Translations under genes and position numbers: made by a program
Shown here: one piece after another, positions 44,107-54,447 of the stretch
How positions within the stretch are numbered: the stretch's first letter is position 1
Layout: each line of letters starts with the position of its first letter
Assembly (NCBI RefSeq): GCF_009908265.2
Contig: NZ_JAAATX020000002.1
Location: 310,001-374,000 of the forward strand
Reading direction: 5' to 3'
From: Paragemmobacter amnigenus
GTDB taxonomy: Bacteria; Pseudomonadota; Alphaproteobacteria; Rhodobacterales; Rhodobacteraceae
DNA: 64,000 nucleotides
The notes under the pieces: generated by a model
What the model saw: only the letters and a program-made list of their open reading frames with translations
What the model was told of the DNA's origin: nothing
Database searches by the model: none

Positions 44107-46070
44107 TCCTGCTTTTCGGGCGGGATGACATACTGGTTGGCCAGCGCGTCGGGATCGGTCAGCAGCGGCTGTTCCCCCGGTTCGGTGCCGTTCACCCGCA
44201 GGATATAGGCGGTGATGGCGGCATAGGTTGCGTCCGGCAGCGAGGCGGGGCGCGAGGGCGGCATCCGGTCGTGGCTGTCGGCGTAGAGGTCGGCCACGGT
44301 GCGGGTTTTCCATTTTGCCTCGAAGTTTTCCCCTGCAAGGGGCGGGCCCATGGTTCCGTTTCGCAGCGTGTTGCCATGGCAGGCGGCGCAGGCGGTGTTG
44401 TAGCTGGCCTTGCCCGCGTTCACCTGATCTTCGGTGAAGGTGGCGGGCAGGAACTGGCCGGTTGCGATTTCCTCGGATTGCTCCAGCGGGGCGGGGCTGT
44501 CGGGGGCTGTCGTGCTGCCCGTGACCATCTGGCCGTCGTCGGGCCGCGCCCCGCCCGCGCGCCATGTGAAGGCGAGGATGGCGCCGGGGTTCTGCATGTC
44601 GGTCGTGGTGCCGCCGTTCAGGGCCTCGGCCAGACCGCCGGGGTCGGTGGCGACATAGATTGTGCGGCCATCGGGCGCGAGGGCGGTGTCGCGGAAGCGG
44701 TTTTCGGATTGGAAATAGCGTTCGAAGGGGGGGATGGTCGCCTGACCGTCGGCCTCTAGCCCGATGCGGTAGAGCGAGCCGCGTTTGAGCGTGGTGACGA
44801 GGAGCGAGTTGCCCCAGCCCGGGATGCCGCCCGTGGCGGGGTAGTGTTCGATGGAGGAGGCCGCGACGGTGGGCCAGCAGATGAAGTCGATGCCCTTGCA
44901 GGCGGGGTCGGCGAAGGTCCAGTCCGAGGGGACGGTGAACATGGTGGCAAGGGGGGGTGTCATGGCGTCGGCGCCCTTCCAGTCGGTTTCGCGGTCGAAG
45001 GGCACGCCCGAGGGGATTTCGAGGTCGGAAAATTCCAGATCGGCGCAGGGGGTTTCTTCGGATTCGGCCCAGCGGGCATAGACATAGGCATTGTTGTCGG
45101 CAAAGCCCGAGACATGGGGCCAGCCGTAATTGCCGCCCGCGCGCAGGATGTTGATCTCGTCATCCGTCTTTGGCCCCTGTTCGGAGGCGTAGAGCGTGCC
45201 GTCGGGGCCGAAGGCCAGCCCCTGCATGTTGCGGTGGCCATAGGTGAAGACGTGGCTTTTCACGCCCGCCAGTTCGGGGTTGTCGACGGGGATCGTGCCG
45301 TCGGGCGCGATGCGGAGCGATTTGCCGACATAGGCGAGATAGGTAGCGTCGTCGATTTCGGCCTGTGTGGGCAGGCGCTGCGCCTCGATCGGGATGCACC
45401 AGTTGCCGAGCTGGTTGTTCCCCTGATCGCCCACGGTCAGGTAGAGCATCCCGTCGGGGCCGAATTTCAGCCGACCCGAATTGTGGTCGTTCGAGGCGGG
45501 AAGGCCGGTCAGGATGTCCTGCGGGTCGGTCAGGGTGGCGCCGTCGGGGGCGAGGGTGAGGCGGGTGATTTTGGTATAGAGGTGCAGGTAGGGGCTGGCG
45601 CGGTCCTGCACGGTGGGGTCGGCGGGGAGGGTTTCGTCGATATAGGTATAGGCGACATAGACATGGTCGCGCCCCGCGCCCTGACCTAGAGCGGGGTCGA
45701 GCGCGAGGCCGAGAAGTCCGTCCTGTCCGCCCGGCGCCTCGACCTGCGGGAGGGTGGCGAGGGTGGTGGCGGCGCCGGTGGCGGGATCGATGCGGGTGAT
45801 GCGCTTGCCGGTGCGTTCGGTGACCCATAGCTGGCCGTCGGGGCCGAGGGCCAGTTCCCACGGGCCTTCGAGCCCTTCGGCCACGACGCGCAGGTCGAAA
45901 CCTTCGGTGCCGGGCTGGACGCTGTCGGGGGTGTCCTGCGCCCATGCGGCGGCGGACAGGGCGAGCGCGAGGCCACAGCCGAGGAAGATTGCGGTGGCGG
46001 CGGGGGCGAGTGGCGTGCGGGCGGTGGCGGTGGTGATGACGGCTGCGGGGGCGGGTCTGCGGTGCGGCAT
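44100..46070 (-). CDS. PQQ-dependent soluble sugar dehydrogenase fused to cytochrome c
   Basis: A 656-residue secreted enzyme. A signal peptide ends near AAAWAQ (about residue 45). Residues 55-510 are a soluble glucose dehydrogenase (GSDH) beta-propeller with NDHNSGRL, the catalytic His region, and GHRNMQGLAFGPDG and SEQGPKTDDEIN. A monohaem cytochrome c domain follows: CAACH at 561-565, with Met candidates in NGTMGPP or DRMPPS as the distal ligand. Electrons from aldose oxidation can therefore leave directly through the haem. GGAGG precedes the ATG. It lies 91 nt downstream of the sensor-kinase gene on the same strand. Confidence 0.9.
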   Translation of the reverse strand: MPHRRPAPAAVITTATARTPLAPAATAIFLGCGLALALSAAAWAQDTPDSVQPGTEGFDLRVVAEGLEGPWELALGPDGQLWVTERTGKRITRIDPATGAATTLATLPQVEAPGGQDGLLGLALDPALGQGAGRDHVYVAYTYIDETLPADPTVQDRASPYLHLYTKITRLTLAPDGATLTDPQDILTGLPASNDHNSGRLKFGPDGMLYLTVGDQGNNQLGNWCIPIEAQRLPTQAEIDDATYLAYVGKSLRIAPDGTIPVDNPELAGVKSHVFTYGHRNMQGLAFGPDGTLYASEQGPKTDDEINILRAGGNYGWPHVSGFADNNAYVYARWAESEETPCADLEFSDLEIPSGVPFDRETDWKGADAMTPPLATMFTVPSDWTFADPACKGIDFICWPTVAASSIEHYPATGGIPGWGNSLLVTTLKRGSLYRIGLEADGQATIPPFERYFQSENRFRDTALAPDGRTIYVATDPGGLAEALNGGTTTDMQNPGAILAFTWRAGGARPDDGQMVTGSTTAPDSPAPLEQSEEIATGQFLPATFTEDQVNAGKASYNTACAACHGNTLRNGTMGPPLAGENFEAKWKTRTVADLYADSHDRMPPSRPASLPDATYAAITAYILRVNGTEPGEQPLLTDPDALANQYVIPPEKQDQ

Positions 46071-46161
46071 GGGATCCTCCGTGGCATGGGTCACGGGGGA
46101 ACGGTGTGCGGCGCGAAGGGTTGCGCGGGGGGGGCGTTACCTGCGCGGAACTTGCGCGAGG

Positions 46162-49100
46162 TCAGCGCGCGGGTTCGTCGGGGACCAGCATCCGCGCCAG
46201 CAGGGCGCGCAGGGTTGCGGCGGGCACGGGTTTGACGATGTAGTCGTCCATCCCTGCCGCCAGACCCGCGTCGCGTTCGTCGCTTTCGGCATTGCCCGAC
46301 AGGCCGATGATCGGTGTCCGCGCGGCAGGGCCCGAAAGCGCGCGGATGCGGCGCGTCGCCTCGATCCCGCCCATGACGGGCATCTGGCAATCCATGAGGA
46401 TGAGGTCGAAGCTGTGCTCGGCAACGGCCTGAAGCGCCTCGGCCCCGTTGCTGGCGGTGCGGACCGTCAGGCCCTGACGCGACAGGAGGGCGGCGGTGAT
46501 TTCGACATTCATCGGGTTGTCGTCGACGACCAGCGCTTGACGGCCAGAATAGGGCAGGTCGGGGGCGGGCGTGGCAGGGGTCGGCGTGGCGACTGGCGCG
46601 GGCGGTGGCGGTGGTGCGGGCACGGGCGCGGGTACGGGCGCGGGGGCGTCGGGCAGGGACGCGCGGGCAGTGGGAGTGGGGGCGAGCGGCGCGTGTTTGG
46701 CCCCGCGGGCAAGGGCACCGACGCGGTCGACCAGCACGTCGCGTTCCAGCGGTTTGGGGATCAGGTCATCGAGCCCCTCGCGGAAGGCCAGATCGACCGC
46801 CTCTTGCCCGCCGCGGCGGGACATGAGGACCAGTGGCGGGGTCGCAAGACCCAGCGCGTGGCGCAGGGCGCGGGCGGTGGCGACGCCGTCGAGTTCGGGC
46901 ATGGTGCGGTCGATCAGGATGACGTCGAAGGGCTGGCCTGCGCGCAGGGCGGCGGTGGCGGCGGTCACCGCCTCGGCCCCGCTGGCGGCGGTGTCCGCGA
47001 CGGCCCCGCTGGCGCGCAGGAGCGTGGCGGCGGCGGCGGCGGCGCGGGCGCTGTCATCGGCCACAAGGATGCGGCGGCCGCGCAGGGGCACGGTGCGGCG
47101 GCCTGCCGATTGGCGCGGGGCGGGGGCGAGGGGGAGGCTGGCCCAGAATGTGCTGCCCTGACCGGGGGTGCTTTCCACGCCGACCTCGCCGCCCATGAGA
47201 TGGGCAAGCTGGCGGCAGATGGACAGGCCAAGGCCCGTGCCGCCATAGAGGCGGGCGGTGGAATCCTCGGCCTGGCTGAAGCTCTGGAACATGCGGTCGA
47301 CCTGTTCGGGCGACATGCCGATGCCGGTGTCGGTCACGGCAAAGCGGATGCGGTCGGCCCCGTCCGCTGTCACCGAAAGGAGGATTTCGCCGCTCTGGGT
47401 GAATTTGAGCGCGTTGGTCAGGTAGTTCATCAGGATCTGGGTGATCCGCAGCGGATCGCCCATGAGGCGGGGCGGGACCGCAGGGTCGACATCGACGATG
47501 AGTTCGAGATCCTTGTCGGCAGCGGCGGCGGCCACCGTGTCGACGGCGGATTTGAGCGACTGGGACAGCAGGAATTCGGTGCGTTCGATGCGGAGCTTGC
47601 CCGCCTCCACCTTGGAGAGGTCGAGCACGTCGTTGATGATCATCAGGAGATGCCGCCCTGCGGCCTGAACCTTGCGGATATGGTCGATCTGGTGGGGGCT
47701 GAGCGGCGTGCCGAGCAGCAGTTCCGTGAAGCCGAGGATGGCATTGAGCGGCGAGCGCAGTTCATGGCTCATATGCGCGAGGAATTCGGATTTCAGCCGC
47801 GCGGCCTGTTCGGCAAGGTCGCGGGCGGCGGCGAGGTTCTGGGCCGCGGCGCGTTCGTTCGAGATGTCCTGCATCACCCAGACCGTGCCGCGCGCCGGAT
47901 CGGCGGGGTCGATGGCGGTGGCGCGCAGGCTGACCCAGACGGTGGTGCCGTCGCCGCGGGTGAGCTCGCGGGTCGCGGTGAAGGTCCGGCCCGAGGCGAT
48001 GAGGGCATAGGCTTCGGCCACGCCTTCGGTCCAGTCCTCGTCCGATTTGAACAGGATACGGGTGGAGGCCCCCACCAGCTGTTCCTGCGGGCGGAGCAGG
48101 AGCTGCGCCATGGAGGGGTTGCAGGTCTGGATGACGCGGTCGCGGACAAGGCAGATGCCGCTGTCGGCTGTGGCGAGGATGGCCTGCAGTTCCTCGTAGA
48201 GCTTGCTGAGATCCTCGGTCCGCTGGGCGACCTGTTCTTCCAGCGTGCGCTGGTAGGCCGACAGCGCGGCCTCGGCCTGGCGTTTGACGGTGACGTCGTT
48301 CCAGAGGGTGAAGACGTCGATGCGGTCGCCATCGGCGACGGCGGTCAGCATCACCTCGATCAGGGCGGTGCTGCCGTCGGTCCGCAGGTGTTCCCAGTCG
48401 AACTTGATATTGCCGCCTTCCAGCGCCTCGGCGATCAGGAGGGCGGCCTTGTCGCGCGAGCGCTGGCCGTCGGGCTGGAATTCGGGGGAAATCTGGTCGG
48501 GGCGGAGGCCCACGAAGGTTTCGCCTTCGCCATAGCCCAGCATCCGCAGGGCGGCGGCGTTGGCTTCGGTGAAATAGCCGTCCTGGATGATCGCGGTGGC
48601 CTGCGCGGAATGGCGGAAGGTGCGGCGGAACCTCTCTTCGCTGAGCGCGAGGCGGCGGGAGGCCATGGCACCCAGACTGCGCCCTGCAAGGCGCGAGGCG
48701 GCGAGTTCGATCAGCAGCCGCGCCTCGGCCGGAACGGCGTTCTCGCCGCCCGTGCAGGCAGCGGCGATCTCGCCCTGCTGGACGCCCTCGATCAGGATGG
48801 GGTGGACGAAGGCGGGGGTATGGCCTGCGGGGAAGTCGTCATGCAGCGTGTCGTACAGGCGGATGCGGAAGCGGGCGCGACCGCCGCTGTCGCAGCCACG
48901 CGACAGGGCCTGCGCCATTTCGGAAAGGATGACCGGAAGGGGGCGGCCCATGTCTTCGGTGGCGATGAAGATGTCGTGCAGGCAGGCCTGTTCGCGGATG
49001 CGCTGGCGCAGGGCATCGGCGGCGGCGGCGCGGGCAGCCATGGCGCGGCCAAGGCGCCAGCGCAGGATCGCCGCCGTGGCGATGGCCACCGCCACCATAA

Positions 49101-49938
49101 GCGCGAGGGTCTGGATCAGGCGCAGCACGTCGCGCGAGGAGTAGCCCAGCAGGGAGGAGAGGTTCTCGCCGCTCCAGCGTTCCACGAGGGCGGTGATTTC
49201 CTCGGGCGGGATGGCGGAAAGGCCCTGTTCCACGGCAGCGTAGAGATCGGTCTTGCCGCGCAGGACGGCCCAATGGCCGGTTGCCACGACGATCGGGGCG
49301 GTATGGGTATAGACCGTGCCGATGCCGAGGCTGGAGAAGAGCGTGTCGCCCACCACGACGGGCAGGCAGAAGATGGCGGGGGCGGGTTGTCCTGCCTTGG
49401 CCGCCGTGCCGAGCTCGTGGAGCGTGGGGTAGATTTCCAGCGGGATGCCGCGGGCGGCGAGCAGTTCCTCGCAGGCGCTGCGGGAGGTGACGCCGACGCG
49501 GCGGTTGCGGATGTCGTCGATGTCGACAAGGCGCGCCATGTCGGTGCGGTGGAAGAGGGCGAGGCTGACCTCGGCATATTGCGGCGAGAAGTCGAGCCAG
49601 TCCTCGCGGTCAAGGGCGGGGCTGGTCATGTCGACAAGGTCGATGCTGCCCGAGTCCATCGCGGCGCGCAGGTCTTCGGCTTCGACATGGACCAGGGAGA
49701 CGGGGATGCCCGTGCGGCGCGACCAGAGCTGCCAGAGTTCCGCGCGGATGCCGCTGATGCGGTCGGTCGGGTCCACGATGACATAGGGGGAGATCTGTTC
49801 GGTGAAGCCCACGGTCAGGCCGTCCGCCAGTTCGGCCACCGGCTGGCCCTGCTGCGCCGGTGCGGGACTGGCGAGAAGGGCCGCAAGGGCGACCGTGGCG
49901 GATCTGGCCAAGCTGGCAGGATGCCAGACCTTTGTCAT
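46162..49938 (-). CDS. Hybrid sensor histidine kinase: periplasmic SBP3 - TM - PAS - HisKA - HATPase - REC - REC
   Basis: A 1258-residue membrane sensor. Residues 1-30 are a signal peptide, 40-258 a periplasmic SBP_bac_3 ligand-binding domain, and about 271-292 a membrane helix. Then come a GAF-like stretch and two PAS domains, HisKA with His725 in MSHELRSP, a HATPase ([22 protein letters not shown]) and two receiver domains (Asp1010 and Asp1183). A Pro/Ala linker (1084-1126) separates the receivers. No HPt domain is present, so a separate phosphotransferase must act. The ATG at 49938 has GAGG upstream. The ligand is unknown; the downstream sugar dehydrogenase is a possible target. Confidence 0.92.
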   Translation of the reverse strand: MTKVWHPASLARSATVALAALLASPAPAQQGQPVAELADGLTVGFTEQISPYVIVDPTDRISGIRAELWQLWSRRTGIPVSLVHVEAEDLRAAMDSGSIDLVDMTSPALDREDWLDFSPQYAEVSLALFHRTDMARLVDIDDIRNRRVGVTSRSACEELLAARGIPLEIYPTLHELGTAAKAGQPAPAIFCLPVVVGDTLFSSLGIGTVYTHTAPIVVATGHWAVLRGKTDLYAAVEQGLSAIPPEEITALVERWSGENLSSLLGYSSRDVLRLIQTLALMVAVAIATAAILRWRLGRAMAARAAAADALRQRIREQACLHDIFIATEDMGRPLPVILSEMAQALSRGCDSGGRARFRIRLYDTLHDDFPAGHTPAFVHPILIEGVQQGEIAAACTGGENAVPAEARLLIELAASRLAGRSLGAMASRRLALSEERFRRTFRHSAQATAIIQDGYFTEANAAALRMLGYGEGETFVGLRPDQISPEFQPDGQRSRDKAALLIAEALEGGNIKFDWEHLRTDGSTALIEVMLTAVADGDRIDVFTLWNDVTVKRQAEAALSAYQRTLEEQVAQRTEDLSKLYEELQAILATADSGICLVRDRVIQTCNPSMAQLLLRPQEQLVGASTRILFKSDEDWTEGVAEAYALIASGRTFTATRELTRGDGTTVWVSLRATAIDPADPARGTVWVMQDISNERAAAQNLAAARDLAEQAARLKSEFLAHMSHELRSPLNAILGFTELLLGTPLSPHQIDHIRKVQAAGRHLLMIINDVLDLSKVEAGKLRIERTEFLLSQSLKSAVDTVAAAAADKDLELIVDVDPAVPPRLMGDPLRITQILMNYLTNALKFTQSGEILLSVTADGADRIRFAVTDTGIGMSPEQVDRMFQSFSQAEDSTARLYGGTGLGLSICRQLAHLMGGEVGVESTPGQGSTFWASLPLAPAPRQSAGRRTVPLRGRRILVADDSARAAAAAATLLRASGAVADTAASGAEAVTAATAALRAGQPFDVILIDRTMPELDGVATARALRHALGLATPPLVLMSRRGGQEAVDLAFREGLDDLIPKPLERDVLVDRVGALARGAKHAPLAPTPTARASLPDAPAPVPAPVPAPPPPPAPVATPTPATPAPDLPYSGRQALVVDDNPMNVEITAALLSRQGLTVRTASNGAEALQAVAEHSFDLILMDCQMPVMGGIEATRRIRALSGPAARTPIIGLSGNAESDERDAGLAAGMDDYIVKPVPAATLRALLARMLVPDEPAR

Positions 49939-50354
49939 GCAAACCTCGGTCGGTCGGTGTCGCGGCGGGGTTGGAGCGAAGCGAAGGGTCTCGATATGAT
50001 AAGCTAGGTTCTGTTTACAGAAATAAACATGAAGAATTCGTCTTGCCTTGCGGCAGATCAACTGCGGTTTGCGCGCCCCGCCCAGAAAATTTGCGAATGG
50101 CGCCAGAGGAATATGTCCTTTCGGGTATCGTCGCGCGGCTCGCTCTGCAAGCGGTATCGCAAGGCTTTTCACAATCAGGAGGGGAGTGACGCCGCGCCGT
50201 CACAGAACGACAGGCGGGAAGCGCGGTCGTGGGCAGGGTCGGCGCGCGCCCCGTGTCGCGTTGATTTCCCTATAGGTCGGGATGACCTATTCCTTTCCGG
50301 CGGGGCCGGTATAGCCTGCCGGTGCAGAGCAAGGGTCCGGAGCAGGCGCCAGAC
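49939..50354. other. 416-nt divergent region between the sensor kinase and the urea transporter
   Basis: No gene is supported. Around 49996-50030 it is AT-rich and holds overlapping inverted repeats: TTCTGT-TT-ACAGAA (50009-50022) and TGTTTA (50012-50017) with TAAACA (50024-50029). They lie 71-91 nt upstream of the kinase ATG and could be an operator. The rest (50040-50330) reads as ordinary GC-rich spacer; an open frame 50029-50445 has no coding character. Confidence 0.45.
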
Positions 50355-51356
50355 ATGCCGACGAGGGCGATTTCGGGGGGAAACGGGGCGCGGTTGGGCC
50401 GGACCGGATTGCAGGTCGACGATCCGGCCGGAAGGTATGGTCTGACGGGCTTTGCCGATGCGGTGTTGCGCGGCGTGGCGCAGGTGATCTTCCTGAACAA
50501 CAGCTATACGGGGCTGCTCTGTCTTATCGGCATCTTCCTGCATTCGCCCGTGCAATGTGCCGCCGCTCTGGTCGGGACGGTGGCCGGTACCGCTGTCGGG
50601 CTGCTGGTCCGGGCGGAGGCCGCGGATGTGCGGAGCGGGCTTTACGGCTATAACGGCTGTCTGGTGGGGATGGCGCTGCCGCTGTTTCTGGGCGGGGGGG
50701 CTGCGGTCTGGCTGCTGGCCGTGACGGGGGCGGGGCTGTCGTCGCTGCTGCTTCTGGCGCTGCGCCGCCACGGGCCGTCGGGGTTTGCGGTCCTGACCGC
50801 GCCTTTCGTCCTGTGCAGCTGGGTCGTCATCCTGCTGTTTCGCGCGCTGAATCCCGTCGGGCCGGCCGGAGCGGGAAGCCTGCGTGACGTGCCGGTTCCT
50901 GCCGCGGGTGTTCTGGCGGACTGGACGGTGGTCGAGGGGGCGCTTGCCGGATTGGCGCAGGTCTATCTCCAGCCGAGCGCGCTGTCGGGGCTGGTCATCG
51001 CGGTGGCGCTGCTGGTCGGGTCGCGGGCGGTCTTTCTGGTTGCCTGCCTGTCGGGTCTTGTCAGCGCGGCGGTCGCGTCGGTGGCGGATGTGCCGCAAGA
51101 GGCGATCCGCACCGGATTGTTCGGCTTCAACGCGGTGCTGGCGGGGCTGGCGCTGGGCGTGGTCTATCTGCGGACGGGACGGATCCCGCTTGTGCTGGCC
51201 ACGGGCATTGCGGCGGCGATGCCGCTTTACCAGATCCTTTGCGCCAAGGTGCTGATGTCGGCCGGTCTGCCGACGATGAGCGTGCCCTTCATCACCGCGA
51301 CATGGCTGGCCCTTCTTGCGCTGCGCCCCTTTGAGCGGTTGTGGCCGCCGCGATAG
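50355..51356 (+). CDS. Urea transporter (UT family)
   Basis: A 333-residue channel-type urea transporter with about ten membrane helices. The two-fold repeat is visible: FLNNSYTGLLCLIGIF with GLYGYNGCLVGMALPLF in the first half, and LFGFNAVLAGLALG in the second. These line up with the urea-pore signatures. The start is uncertain: the ATG at 50355 has a GGAG 12 nt away, and a GTG at 50322 would add 11 residues. No urease genes are nearby, so it stands alone here. Confidence 0.88.
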   Translation: MPTRAISGGNGARLGRTGLQVDDPAGRYGLTGFADAVLRGVAQVIFLNNSYTGLLCLIGIFLHSPVQCAAALVGTVAGTAVGLLVRAEAADVRSGLYGYNGCLVGMALPLFLGGGAAVWLLAVTGAGLSSLLLLALRRHGPSGFAVLTAPFVLCSWVVILLFRALNPVGPAGAGSLRDVPVPAAGVLADWTVVEGALAGLAQVYLQPSALSGLVIAVALLVGSRAVFLVACLSGLVSAAVASVADVPQEAIRTGLFGFNAVLAGLALGVVYLRTGRIPLVLATGIAAAMPLYQILCAKVLMSAGLPTMSVPFITATWLALLALRPFERLWPPR

Positions 51357-51449
51357 GGGCGGGATCCGTGCAGGCGCGCGGTTCGGGAGGCGTGTCGCGG
51401 GGGGGGGGCGCAAGGGACGCCGGGAATGCCGTTCTGGTTCAGGGGGTAA

Positions 51450-51539
<90 letters not shown>

Positions 51540-51752
51540 GTGATTGGGGGTCGTCAGTGCGGCGGGGTTTAGCGGCGTCCTTCGGGGCTTGCAAGGCCGA
51601 TTTCGCGCTTTTGGCGGGGAAATTTCCGAGGCGGGCGGCGGGGCGAGGGCAGGGCCGCGGGCGGGCGGATCGGCGCGCGATGCCGTTGCTGTGACTTGGC
51701 AAGGCGGGGTGCAGTCCTTAGCTGTTCGGAAAGGACAGAAGGAGCGGCGGCG

Positions 51753-52703
51753 ATGGGCTGGGCAAGAGCAGGTGTCTGGGCAAGAGCGGGACGCGGGACA
51801 GGGCCGGTGGCGGGCGGTGCGGGGATGCTTGCGCTGGTCCTCGGGCTTGCCGTGGCGGGCCCGTCCCTGACCCCTGCGGTCGCGGTGGCGCAGGAGGCCC
51901 CCGCCACCGGTGGCGCGCAGGCCCCCTCCGAGGCGGTGGAGCGCGAGGTCGATGCGCTGCTGGCCGCGATCCGGATCGACGACACCATCGCGATCCTGCG
52001 CGAGGAGGGGCTGGAATATGGCCAGACGCTGGAGGACGACATGTTCCCCGGTGCGGGTGGCGCGTCCTGGGGGGCGACTGTCGCGCTGATCTATGACGGG
52101 GCGCGGATGCGCGCGGCGTTCCGCGCCGCGCTGGTCGAGGATTTCGCCGCCGATCCCGCCGCCGTCGCGCCGATCACGGAATTCTTCGCCTCCGATCTTG
52201 GGCGCAAGGTCGTCGATCTGGAGATCGAGGGGCGGCGGTCCTTGCTGGATGATGCGGTGGAAGAGGCGTCGAAGGCGGCGCTGGAGGACCTGCGCGCCGT
52301 GGACGGGCCGCGGCTGGATCTGCTGGAGCGGTTTGTCACCGTCAACGATCTGGTCGAATCGAATGTGTCGGGCGCGTTAAATGCCAATCTGGCCTTCTAT
52401 CGCGGGATGCAGCGGGGCGGGGCCTTCGGGGACAAGATGACCGAGGAGCAGATGCTGTCAGACGTCTGGGGGCAGGAGCCGGAGATCCGGCAATCGACCG
52501 AGGACTGGGTCTATTCCTATCTGAACCTTGCCTACGGGCCGTTGAGCGATGCCGAACTGGGCGCCTATGCCGATTTCTCGGAAACGGCCGCGGGGCAGCG
52601 GGTCAACCGCGCGCTGTTCGGGGCCTTTGACAGGGTCTTTACCCCGATTTCCGAGGCGCTGGGCGTGGCGGTGGCGCGGCAGATGCAGGGGCAGGATATC
52701 TAG
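51753..52703 (+). CDS. DUF2059 domain-containing secreted protein
   Basis: A 316-residue protein with a long N-terminal signal (hydrophobic core about residues 24-45, AVAVAQ cleavage-like site). The rest is mostly helical and acidic, with the DUF2059 region around residues 150-210 (ITEFFASDLGRKVVDLE) and a second related stretch near the C-terminus (ELGAYADFSETAAGQRVN). Function is unknown; the family is common in the periplasm of Proteobacteria. AAGGAG lies 8 nt before the ATG. It precedes rplU but the rplU promoter begins just after its stop. Confidence 0.8.
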   Translation: MGWARAGVWARAGRGTGPVAGGAGMLALVLGLAVAGPSLTPAVAVAQEAPATGGAQAPSEAVEREVDALLAAIRIDDTIAILREEGLEYGQTLEDDMFPGAGGASWGATVALIYDGARMRAAFRAALVEDFAADPAAVAPITEFFASDLGRKVVDLEIEGRRSLLDDAVEEASKAALEDLRAVDGPRLDLLERFVTVNDLVESNVSGALNANLAFYRGMQRGGAFGDKMTEEQMLSDVWGQEPEIRQSTEDWVYSYLNLAYGPLSDAELGAYADFSETAAGQRVNRALFGAFDRVFTPISEALGVAVARQMQGQDI

Positions 52704-52726
52704 GGCGCGGCCTGCGGGGATCGCGC

Positions 52727-52755
52727 TTGACATCGGGGGGGCTTTTCCCGATAAG
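52727..52755 (+). promoter_or_regulatory. Promoter of the rplU-rpmA operon
   Basis: Consensus TTGACA (52727-52732), 17-nt spacer, GATAAG (52750-52755). It is the best -35 in the window and lies about 143 nt before rplU, leaving a leader of some 135 nt with no clear L21-binding motif. Confidence 0.7.
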
Positions 52756-52897
52756 CGCGCATCCCGGCGAGGCGCGAGTCTCGTCCGGGGCCTATTTCAA
52801 TGACGCCCGCGAGGGCGCGCTGTCCGAGGCGGGGAAACCCCGACAACGCCCGAGAGATCGGGGGCCACAGGGCGCGGAGCGAAGAAGAGGAAGACCC

Positions 52898-53350
52898 ATG
52901 TTCGCGGTCCTGAAGACCGGTGGCAAGCAGTACAAGGTGCAGGCGGGTGACGTGCTGCGCGTTGAGAAGCTGGCCGCCAATGCTGGCGACAAGATCCAGT
53001 TCAACGAGATCCTGATGGTCGGCGGCGACACCGTCACCGTCGGCGTGCCCACCGTGAAGGGTGCGGGCGTGGTCGCGGAAGTGATCGACCAGATCAAGGG
53101 CGAGAAGACGATCCACTACGTCAAGCGCCGCCGCAAGCACAGCTCGCAGCGCACCAAGGGCCACCGCCAGCAGCTGACGCTGGTCCGCGTGACCGAGGTT
53201 CTGGCTTCGGGCGCCGAGAAGTCGGGCGTGGCTGCCGCCACCGGCACCGCCGATGCGCGCCGCGCCGCCCACAATGCTGCCGCCGCCCCGGCTGCGGAAG
53301 CTGCGAAACCGAAGCGCGCCAAGAAGGCCGCTGAAGCCGCTGCGGAATAA
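52898..53350 (+). CDS. rplU: 50S ribosomal protein L21
   Basis: Ribosomal protein of 150 residues. The L21 core is residues 1-102 (MFAVLKTGGKQYKVQAGDVL, then KRRRKHSSQRTKGHRQ). The remaining ~48 residues are an Ala/Lys-rich tail, common in alphaproteobacterial L21 but dispensable elsewhere. The longer open frame upstream is leader, not protein. rpmA follows after 12 nt. Confidence 0.97.
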   Translation: MFAVLKTGGKQYKVQAGDVLRVEKLAANAGDKIQFNEILMVGGDTVTVGVPTVKGAGVVAEVIDQIKGEKTIHYVKRRRKHSSQRTKGHRQQLTLVRVTEVLASGAEKSGVAAATGTADARRAAHNAAAAPAAEAAKPKRAKKAAEAAAE

Positions 53351-53362
53351 GGAGCAACACCC

Positions 53363-53632
53363 ATGGCACATAAAAAGGCAGGCGGTTCTTCCCGCAACGG
53401 TCGCGACAGCGCCGGTCGTCGTCTGGGCGTGAAGCTCTATGGTGGTCAGGCCGCCATCCCGGGCAACATCATCGTGCGCCAGCGCGGCACGACCTATTTC
53501 CCGGGCCAGGGCGTCGGCATGGGCGTGGATCACACGATCTTCGCCGTGACCGAAGGCAAGGTGACCTTCAAGAAGGGCCTCAAAGGCCGTACCTTCATTT
53601 CGGTTCTGCCCGTCGCGGAGGCAGCCGAGTAA
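53363..53632 (+). CDS. rpmA: 50S ribosomal protein L27
   Basis: Ribosomal protein of 89 residues with the canonical start [20 protein letters not shown], whose flexible N-terminus reaches the peptidyl transferase centre. A GGAGCAAC leader gives a strong ribosome site. It shares the rplU operon and is followed by an intrinsic terminator. Confidence 0.98.
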   Translation: MAHKKAGGSSRNGRDSAGRRLGVKLYGGQAAIPGNIIVRQRGTTYFPGQGVGMGVDHTIFAVTEGKVTFKKGLKGRTFISVLPVAEAAE

Positions 53633-53661
53633 GCCGAACCTTTACATTCGGAATGTAGATG

Positions 53662-53698
53662 GGGGATCGGCTGAAAGGCCGGTCCCCTTCCTCATTTT
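53662..53698 (+). terminator. Terminator after rpmA
   Basis: GGGGATCGGC pairs with GCCGGTCCCC (one G-T pair) around a 6-nt loop, followed by TTCCTCATTTT. A separate 15-bp palindrome, TACATTC-G-GAATGTA, lies just upstream at 53643-53657. Confidence 0.75.
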
Positions 53699-53860
53699 CC
53701 GGCGCTGTGGCCGGGATGGGGCGGGAGGAGACAGGCGGGCGGGCCTTCGGGGCCGGTCGCGAAAAGGCCGGAGGGCGGCTCAAACCGCCGTCAGTATGGC
53801 CGTTTAGACCTTGAACGGGGGTTTTGCGCCCCCGACATGTGCTTCGTCAGGAGGGAAGCC

Positions 53861-54421
53861 ATGATGCTGGACAAGATCGCCGCGCTGCCCGAAGGGGCCA
53901 TTGCCGCCGGACGTTTCGTGCTGCGCCCCGTGCGCCGTTCCGACGAAGGGCTTTTCGCGCTTTATGCGGGCGACAAACGCGTGGCCGAGGCGACGCGGTC
54001 GATCCCGCACCCGCTGCCCCCCGGCGCGGCAGAGGCTTTCGTGACCCGCGCCATGCAGGCGGGCGGGGACGAGGATGTCTGGGTCATGGACGGCGCGGCA
54101 TCCGGTCTGGCCGAGGTGCTGGGCGTGATCAGCCTGAAGCGCATGGATGTGGCCAAGTGGAACCGCGACCAGTCCGAGATCGGCTATTGGGTCGCGCCCG
54201 CCTTCTGGAATACGGGCTTTGCCTCCGAGGCGGTGCGGGCGCTGATCGCGGCCAATCCGCAGAAGAGCCGGACGATCTTTGCCGAGGTGTTCCAGGACAA
54301 TCCCGGATCGGCGCGGGTGCTGACCAATGCGGGCTTCCAGTATCTGGGCGATGCCGAGACGTTTTCGGTCGCGCGCGGGGCGCGGGTGCCGACCTGGACC
54401 TATATCCGCAAGCTGGATTGA
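53861..54421 (+). CDS. GNAT-family N-acetyltransferase (RimJ/RimL-like)
   Basis: A 186-residue acetyltransferase. LRPVRRSDEGLFALYAG near the N-terminus and YWVAPAFWNTGFASEAVRAL in the middle, which holds the acetyl-CoA-binding region, match RimJ-like enzymes, with NPGSARVLTNAGF at the end of the fold. AGGAGG directly precedes the ATG pair at 53861. It commonly sits between rpmA and obgE in this order, but its protein or small-molecule target is unknown. Confidence 0.9.
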   Translation: MMLDKIAALPEGAIAAGRFVLRPVRRSDEGLFALYAGDKRVAEATRSIPHPLPPGAAEAFVTRAMQAGGDEDVWVMDGAASGLAEVLGVISLKRMDVAKWNRDQSEIGYWVAPAFWNTGFASEAVRALIAANPQKSRTIFAEVFQDNPGSARVLTNAGFQYLGDAETFSVARGARVPTWTYIRKLD

Positions 54422-54447
54422 GCGTTCCGCCTGTGTCTGGCGTCGGA

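Noticed and set aside
45754-50007. Very long open frame on the plus strand (about 1400 codons) opposite the sensor kinase and sugar dehydrogenase
   Set aside because: It is antisense to two well-supported genes with clear domains. Long antisense frames arise by chance in very GC-rich DNA; it has no ribosome site or domain.
51399-51408. Run of about ten G residues as a phase-variable tract
   Set aside because: It lies in a spacer between the urea transporter and tRNA-Ser, not in a promoter or coding frame; chance or assembly uncertainty is enough.
53643-53657. 15-bp palindrome after rpmA as a regulatory site
   Set aside because: It is directly next to the rpmA terminator and more simply part of the 3' end structure; no promoter is nearby.
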